Below, in pieces: positions 43,842 to 48,781 of a stretch of 48,781 bases of DNA. Made by a program: the position numbers and the translations under genes. The stretch comes from Alistipes sp. (GTDB taxonomy: Bacteria > Bacteroidota > Bacteroidia > Bacteroidales > Rikenellaceae). The notes under the pieces were generated by a model. That model worked only from the letters and a program-made list of their open reading frames with translations. It was not told the origin of the DNA and made no database searches. Every line of letters begins with the position of its first letter. Position 1 is the stretch's first letter. The stretch lies in contig JAFTWZ010000027.1 in the NCBI GenBank assembly GCA_017465055.1, positions 1 through 48,781 on the forward strand, given 5' to 3'.

Positions 43842-45512
43842 ATGGCAGCTACCGTATCACTCCGACTACTCAACAACGCCTCGACACTCGAGGTTGCGAT
43901 GGGCACAACACTTATGGAGGTGCTCCAGACTATCGAGCTCGATGCTCCCTACCCCATCCTCGCTGCGAGGGTAAACAATAGGTACAAGGAGCTTGGCTAC
44001 CGCATCTACAAACCTGTCGAGGTGGAGTTCTTCGATATGCGCCACTTCGAGGGCTATCGCGTATATCAGCGCACGCTGTCGTTTGTCCTGCAGCGCGCCT
44101 CGTACGAACTTTTCCCCGAGCGCAAACTACGCATACGCCACACCTTAGGCAACGGTTTCTACGCCGAGTATGACGACCACAAATCACTAAGTTCTGAAGA
44201 TGCCGTACTCCTAAAGCTACGTATGGAGGATATCGTGGCACGCGACCTACCTATCACACGCGTTAAGCGCCTGGCTACTGAGGTTGCCGAGGAGTATCGC
44301 CGCTACGACTTCGATGACCGCCTCGAACTTCTCGACACACGCCCACGACTATACCGCACGGTTAACTACTTGGGCGATATGCCAGGCTATTTCTATGGTG
44401 CGTTGGCCCCTTCATCGGGCTACGTATCGCGTTTCGACCTTGCTCCATACTACAACGGCTTCTACGTGGCCATACCGGCACGCACAAACCCCGAGCAGGT
44501 GACCACAGCTATACACCACGACAAGATGTTCGACATCTTCCACGAGTACCAGCAGTGGATAGACGTTATGGGAGTGCCTACGGTTGGCGACCTCAACCGC
44601 CGTGTGATGGATGGCGACAGCTCCGAGCTTATACAGATTGCCGAGGCCTTCCACGAAAATAAGATTGCCGCCATAGCTCGCGCGATAGCCGAGGCAAACA
44701 GCGAGCGCGGAGTACGTATGGCCCTTATCTCGGGCCCTTCGTCGAGCGGTAAGACCACCTTCTCGAAGCGCCTGGGCGTGCAGCTGCGCGTCTTAGGCCT
44801 CGACCCTGTACTCATAGCCTTAGACGACTACTTTGTCGACCGCGACAAGACCCCATTAGACGAGAGTGGCAAGCCCGACTACGAGGCTTTGGAGGCCATA
44901 GACCTCGCCACGCTCAACGACCACCTGCGCCAGCTCGCCGAGGGCCGTAGCGTAGAGATTCCGCGCTACGACTTTATCTCGGGACGCAGACAGTGGCACG
45001 AAAAGCCGCTGCAGCTTAGCGAGCGCTCGATACTCATAATGGAGGGTATTCACGCCCTAAATCCCAACCTCACGCCTGGCATCGCCGATGGCCAGAAGTT
45101 CAAGATATACATCTCGTGCTTCACGTCGGTGGCTATGGACAACTTCTCGCGCATACCGACAACCGACAACCGCCTGCTGCGACGCACCATACGCGACAAC
45201 GCTACGCGTGGTAACGACGCACTGAAGACCCTGATGATGTGGCCTGCGGTACGTCGTGGCGAGGAGAAGCATATATTCCCCTATCAGGAGAATGCCAACG
45301 TGATGTTCAACTCGTCGCTCTTCTACGAAATCTCCGTACTTAGGGCCGTTGCCGAGCCAGTACTTCGCCAGGTGCCCGACACCTCGCCCGAGTATGCCGA
45401 GGCACAGCGTATGCTCAAGTTCCTGGACAACTTCGTGCCTATATCGCCTGACGAGATACCCCCAACGTCGCTACTTAGGGAGTTTATCGGCGGTAGCTCG
45501 TTTAAATATTAA
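43842..45512 (+). CDS. Nucleoside (uridine-type) kinase with TGS-like N-terminus
   Basis: 556 residues. The first 60 are TGS-like (VSLRLLNNASTLEVAMGTTLMEVLQTI); the next 150 resemble the threonyl-tRNA synthetase second domain (HTLGNGFYAEYDD). From about 290 a phosphoribulokinase/uridine kinase core begins: Walker A SGPSSSGKTTFSKRLG, then LDDYFVDRDKTPLDESGKPDYEALEAID and MEGIHALNP. This architecture is common in Bacteroidota and Firmicutes and is annotated as nucleoside kinase; it phosphorylates uridine, cytidine or a related substrate in the cytoplasm. It is divergent from the nucleotidase gene. Confidence 0.9.
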   Translation: MAATVSLRLLNNASTLEVAMGTTLMEVLQTIELDAPYPILAARVNNRYKELGYRIYKPVEVEFFDMRHFEGYRVYQRTLSFVLQRASYELFPERKLRIRHTLGNGFYAEYDDHKSLSSEDAVLLKLRMEDIVARDLPITRVKRLATEVAEEYRRYDFDDRLELLDTRPRLYRTVNYLGDMPGYFYGALAPSSGYVSRFDLAPYYNGFYVAIPARTNPEQVTTAIHHDKMFDIFHEYQQWIDVMGVPTVGDLNRRVMDGDSSELIQIAEAFHENKIAAIARAIAEANSERGVRMALISGPSSSGKTTFSKRLGVQLRVLGLDPVLIALDDYFVDRDKTPLDESGKPDYEALEAIDLATLNDHLRQLAEGRSVEIPRYDFISGRRQWHEKPLQLSERSILIMEGIHALNPNLTPGIADGQKFKIYISCFTSVAMDNFSRIPTTDNRLLRRTIRDNATRGNDALKTLMMWPAVRRGEEKHIFPYQENANVMFNSSLFYEISVLRAVAEPVLRQVPDTSPEYAEAQRMLKFLDNFVPISPDEIPPTSLLREFIGGSSFKY

Positions 45513-45545
45513 GCATCGACACCGAGATTGATAATTGAGAAAGAT

Positions 45546-45603
45546 TGGGCCTAGGCCCACAACATAGATAGCTTAAACCAAAACAACTAATAAAACAACT
45601 AAT
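45546..45603. repeat. Palindrome and 12-bp tandem repeat before gcvP
   Basis: TGGGCCTAGGCCCA (45546-45559) is a perfect palindrome. AAAACAACTAAT occurs twice in tandem (45580-45591 and 45592-45603), ending 13 bp before the gcvP ATG. They may be regulatory or a recent slippage duplication. Confidence 0.5.
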
Positions 45604-45616
45604 ATTTAAAACACGA

Positions 45617-48463
45617 ATGAAAACCTTTGACAGCTTTGTAGACCGCCACACAGGTCTAAACTCTAAGGATGATTTGCAGCAGATGCTCGCAACCATAGGC
45701 GTAGCCTCAGTCGAGGAGCTCCTTCAGCAGGTGATTCCTCAAAATATTCGCCTTAAGAAGGATCTCGACCTTCCAGAGGCTATGAGCGAGTATGAGTATG
45801 CTGCACATATCGCAGCACTGGCAGCCAAGAACCGCACACTGCGCTCGTTTATCGGTATGGGATACTACCCCAACGTAGTACCTGCCGTAGTATCGCGCAA
45901 CGTATTTGAAAACCCAGCGTGGTACACATCGTACACCCCATACCAGGCCGAGATCTCGCAGGGCCGCTTGGAGGCACTGCTCAACTACCAGACAGCCATC
46001 CTCTCGCTTACAGGTATGGAGGTGGCTAACTGCTCGCTCCTCGACGAGGCTACAGCTACGGCCGAGGCTATGCTTATGATGTTTGCCCTCCGCTCACGCG
46101 AGGCAGTAAAGCAGGGCCGCAACCAGCTCTTCGTCGACGAGAACATCTTCCCACACACCTTCGACGTGCTCATCACACGCTCCGAGCCATTCGGTATCGA
46201 GATTATCCGCGACGACTTCGCATCGTATGAGTTTACGGGCAAGGAGTTTGGTGCCATAGTTCAGTTCCCTGCAGCTAATGGCGAGGTACGCGACTACGCT
46301 GCCTTTGCAGCTAAGGCTCACGACAATGGTGCACTTGTTACGGCCGTTGCCGACCTCCTCTCACTGGCACTCTTGAAGTCTCCAGCAGAGTGGGGCGCAG
46401 ATATCGCCGTAGGTACAACGCAGCGTCTCGGTTGCCCTATGGGTATGGGTGGTCCAAGCGCAGGTTATATGGCTACGCGCGACGCATACAAGCGTCAGAT
46501 GCCTGGACGTATCATCGGCGTATCGGTAGACCGTCTCGGCAACAAGGCACTACGTATGTCGTTGCAGATGCGCGAGCAGCACATCAAGCGCGAGAAGGCT
46601 ACCTCGAACATATGTACCGCTCAGGCACTGATGGCCTCGATGGTCGGCTTCTACTGTATATATAATGGTAAGGAGGGTCTGCAGCGCGCTGCACTCAACG
46701 CCCACACCGCAGCTGTAACCGTAAAGGAGGCTTTGGAGGCTATGGGCTACAAGGTGCGCACACAGGCACTCTTCGACACCCTCGAGGTCGAGGCCGAGGC
46801 ATCTGTAATCCAGGATATCGCCCTTGCTCGCGAGATTAATATGTACTACCCTGCCGACGACTGCGTGCGTATGTCGTTCGACGAGGTGACCACCGACTCG
46901 GAGATTCAGAGCGTCGTGGAGATCTTTGCCGAGGCACGCGGCAAGAAGGCTAAGAGCGTTAAGCGCGTAGAGAAGGCCGTTATCGCCGAGACGGTAGCAC
47001 GCCAGAGCGACTTCTTCAGCGAGAAGATCTTCAACGCCTACCGCACCGAGACCGAGATGATGCGATATATCAAGCGCCTCGAGCTACGCGACATCTCGCT
47101 TATGAACTCGATGATTTCGCTCGGCTCTTGCACTATGAAGCTCAACGCTGCACAGCTTATGCAGCCACTTTCGCTGGCTGGCTTCCAGAACATCCACCCA
47201 TTTGCACCCGCAGACCAGACCGAGGGTTACCGCGAGCTTATCGCAAACCTCGAGAGCTACCTCGCCACGATTACAGGCTTTGCAGGTTGTACGCTCCAGC
47301 CTAACTCGGGCGCTGCAGGTGAGTACACAGGCCTTATGATTATCCGCGCGTACCACCAGAGCCGCGGTCAGGGCTATCGTAACATCATCCTCATCCCATC
47401 GTCGGCACACGGCACCAACCCTGCTTCAGCAGCTATGGCCGGTATGAAGATCGTTACCGTTGCCTGCGATCAGAATGGTAACATCGACGTTGACGACCTT
47501 CGTAAGAAGGCCGAGGAGCACTCATCAGAGCTATGCGGTTTGATGGTTACCTACCCTTCGACACACGGTGTATTCGAGAGCCGTATCCGCGATATCGTAG
47601 ATGCTGTACACGACGCTGGCGGTCAGGTATATATGGATGGTGCTAATATGAACGCTCAGGTGGGCCTTACCAACCCTGGATATATCGGTGCTGACGTCTG
47701 CCACCTCAACCTCCACAAGACCTTCGCTATGCCTCACGGCGGTGGCGGCCCTGGTGTAGGCCCTGTGTGCGTCGCTGAGCACCTCGTGAAGTTCCTGCCT
47801 ACTCACTCGCTTATGGAGACAGGCGGCGAAGAGGGTATCACCGCAGTATCATCATCACCTTGGGGCTCGGCAATGTTGCTGCCTATCACCTACGGCTACA
47901 TACGTATGCTCGGCTTCGAGGGTCTGCGTCGCTCTACCGAGCTGGCTATCGTCAACGCTAACTATATGTCATCGGCTCTCAAGGATGAGTACAAGACATA
48001 CTACTCTGGCGAGACGGGCCGCGTAGGTCACGAGATGATTCTCGACCTTACACGCTTCAAGCACGACTACAACATCGACTGCGGCGATATAGCTCACCGA
48101 CTTATGGACTACGGCTACCACGCTCCTACCCTCTCGTTCCCAGTACACGAGACATTGATGGTTGAGCCTACGGAGAGTGAGTCAAAGGCCGAGATGGATC
48201 GTTTCATCGCGTCACTCATTCAGATTAAGCGCGAATGTGAGGCTGCTGCAGCTACGGGTAATGCCGACAACGTTGTTGTCAACGCTCCACACACAGCACT
48301 CGAGCTTGCTGGCGAGTGGTCGCACCCATACTCACGCCAGGAGGCTGCCTTCCCACTCGAGTGGGTCGCTGAGGGCAAGTTCTTCCCCTACGTTACAAAG
48401 ATTGACAATGGCTACGGCGACCGTAACCTTGTCTGCCGCTGTATGGATTGGATCAAGGAGTAA
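45617..48463 (+). CDS. gcvP: Glycine dehydrogenase (decarboxylating), P protein
   Basis: 948 residues, the full-length single-chain form with an N-terminal catalytically silent half and a C-terminal active half. SFIGMGYYPNVVPAVVSRNV and NPAWYTSYTPYQAEISQGRLE open the first half; NLHKTFAMPHGGGGPGVGP carries the pyridoxal-phosphate Lys701. It decarboxylates glycine and passes the aminomethyl group to the lipoyl H protein. The genes for H and T proteins are not in this window. It follows the nucleoside kinase by 104 bp and ends at a clear terminator. Confidence 0.96.
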   Translation: MKTFDSFVDRHTGLNSKDDLQQMLATIGVASVEELLQQVIPQNIRLKKDLDLPEAMSEYEYAAHIAALAAKNRTLRSFIGMGYYPNVVPAVVSRNVFENPAWYTSYTPYQAEISQGRLEALLNYQTAILSLTGMEVANCSLLDEATATAEAMLMMFALRSREAVKQGRNQLFVDENIFPHTFDVLITRSEPFGIEIIRDDFASYEFTGKEFGAIVQFPAANGEVRDYAAFAAKAHDNGALVTAVADLLSLALLKSPAEWGADIAVGTTQRLGCPMGMGGPSAGYMATRDAYKRQMPGRIIGVSVDRLGNKALRMSLQMREQHIKREKATSNICTAQALMASMVGFYCIYNGKEGLQRAALNAHTAAVTVKEALEAMGYKVRTQALFDTLEVEAEASVIQDIALAREINMYYPADDCVRMSFDEVTTDSEIQSVVEIFAEARGKKAKSVKRVEKAVIAETVARQSDFFSEKIFNAYRTETEMMRYIKRLELRDISLMNSMISLGSCTMKLNAAQLMQPLSLAGFQNIHPFAPADQTEGYRELIANLESYLATITGFAGCTLQPNSGAAGEYTGLMIIRAYHQSRGQGYRNIILIPSSAHGTNPASAAMAGMKIVTVACDQNGNIDVDDLRKKAEEHSSELCGLMVTYPSTHGVFESRIRDIVDAVHDAGGQVYMDGANMNAQVGLTNPGYIGADVCHLNLHKTFAMPHGGGGPGVGPVCVAEHLVKFLPTHSLMETGGEEGITAVSSSPWGSAMLLPITYGYIRMLGFEGLRRSTELAIVNANYMSSALKDEYKTYYSGETGRVGHEMILDLTRFKHDYNIDCGDIAHRLMDYGYHAPTLSFPVHETLMVEPTESESKAEMDRFIASLIQIKRECEAAAATGNADNVVVNAPHTALELAGEWSHPYSRQEAAFPLEWVAEGKFFPYVTKIDNGYGDRNLVCRCMDWIKE

Positions 48464-48494
48464 TCCTACGGCTTAACGTAAGATAACACAATGT

Positions 48495-48529
48495 CGAGGA
48501 CGTCACGTAATGTGACGTCCTCGCTTTTT
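48495..48529 (+). terminator. Rho-independent terminator of gcvP
   Basis: CGAGGACGTCAC (48495-48506) pairs perfectly with GTGACGTCCTCG (48512-48523), 5-nt loop, then C and five T. Confidence 0.88.
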
Positions 48530-48547
48530 GTAATTGTCCAATTTCTT

Positions 48548-48571
48548 GGGTAATGATGCCAAAAGCGGCGC
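48548..48571. repeat. IS terminal inverted repeat, left end
   Basis: 24 bp beginning GGGTAATGATGCC, the inverted partner of 119-142 (23 of 24 positions). The IS starts here, 18 bp after the gcvP terminator, and runs off the window. Confidence 0.65.
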
Positions 48572-48620
48572 TTGACTAAAGATGTAATTGCTTATAAATT
48601 TGGAAATTACAGTGATATTT

Positions 48621-48656
48621 TAGAGATTAGTAGAAAACGGTTTCTACTAATCTCTA
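48621..48656 (+). terminator. Hairpin guarding the transposase start
   Basis: Perfect 16-bp stem: 48621-48636 (TAGAGATTAGTAGAAA) and 48641-48656, 4-nt loop ACGG, followed by TTTTTT that runs to the ATG at 48663. This is a textbook terminator shape placed inside an IS, before its gene. Confidence 0.75.
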
Positions 48657-48662
48657 TTTTTT

Positions 48663-48781
48663 ATGGTAAAAAAGCGCAAAATTCGTTGTCCGCAGTGTGG
48701 TTTTCTTGACACAATTAAAAAGGGTAAGCGAGACGGATATTCTCGCTATTTCTGCAATAATTGCAAGAGCTATTTTACGGA
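48663..48781 (+). CDS. Partial IS transposase, N-terminal zinc ribbon
   Basis: The first 39 residues are visible before the window ends. CPQCG and CNNCKSYFT supply four cysteines of a zinc ribbon (RCPQCGFLDTIKKGKRD, then YSRYFCNNCKSYF), the DNA-binding start of several transposase groups (IS1, IS256-variant, IS1595 and others). The family cannot be fixed from this part. It starts 91 bp inside the terminal repeat. Confidence 0.7.
   Translation, partial: MVKKRKIRCPQCGFLDTIKKGKRDGYSRYFCNNCKSYFT

Noticed and set aside
45513-45616. Glycine riboswitch before gcvP
   Set aside because: The 104-bp gap has only a short palindrome and a tandem repeat; the paired aptamer structure is not there.
1-48781. 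tRNA, rRNA or CRISPR features
   Set aside because: Reading the gaps on both strands showed no cloverleaf with a T-arm GTTCGA core, no rRNA-like sequence and no regularly spaced direct repeats.

Overview
The window looks like a chromosomal contig from a Bacteroidales bacterium, most likely Alistipes or a relative in the Rikenellaceae. Evidence: many promoters of the Bacteroidota form (TTG or TTTG, 19-20 bp, TAnnTTTG), weak Shine-Dalgarno signals, several Bacteroidota-type lipoproteins, TonB-dependent receptors with carboxypeptidase-regulatory-like N-termini, a fused glycogen synthase/alpha-glucan phosphorylase, and a DAHP synthase fused to chorismate mutase. The genus is inferred from general character, not from a marker gene. 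Both window ends lie inside copies of what seems to be the same insertion sequence. A 24-bp terminal repeat at 119-142 recurs inverted at 48548-48571 with one mismatch, which is how a contig that breaks at a repeated IS would look.

Layout. 1-142: right end of an IS. 226-909: SIMPL-domain protein. 1052-3773: a 51-residue peptide gene followed by a large surface lipoprotein that joins a fimbrillin-like N-terminus to starch-binding-like modules. 4092-7534: two fibronectin-III-type lipoproteins from one promoter, divergent from a clostripain-family lipoprotein (7854-9053). 9155-12982: cyclophilin, DAHP synthase/chorismate mutase and an ABC exporter pair. 13097-15067: an AT-rich accessory cassette with an AbiC-like membrane protein overlapping an M15 peptidase; it lies between a miniature IS-derived palindrome and a truncated lipoprotein gene. 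15110-22330: patatin, acyl-CoA ligase, glycogen synthase/phosphorylase. 22728-25609: a TonB receptor and a histidine-rich small protein, probably for a metal or metal complex. 25643-27226: prfC. 27510-32787: a four-gene operon resembling the xenosiderophore system XusABC plus a small membrane protein. 32882-41203: a four-gene operon of unfamiliar design. 41686-48463: rnhB, a 5'-nucleotidase-type lipoprotein, a nucleoside kinase and gcvP. 48548-48781: left end of an IS with the start of its transposase.

The strongest candidate for an undescribed system is 32882-41203, read leftwards from one promoter: a secreted von Willebrand A protein, a lipoprotein with an internal membrane span, a 976-residue tubulin/FtsZ-like GTPase and an 1137-residue protein with an intact papain-type triad inside a much larger membrane-attached chain. 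Topology suggests a periplasmic sensor or adhesion part linked through the membrane to a cytoplasmic cytoskeletal and proteolytic part. The function is unknown; defence, envelope stress or contact-dependent behaviour are all possible. The smaller AbiC-like/M15 cassette is a second candidate, with a clearer defence flavour.

A recurring regulatory theme is promoter elements built into terminator-type stem-loops (9079-9116, 25568-25609, 31454-31487), so that one short sequence appears to end one transcript and start the next.
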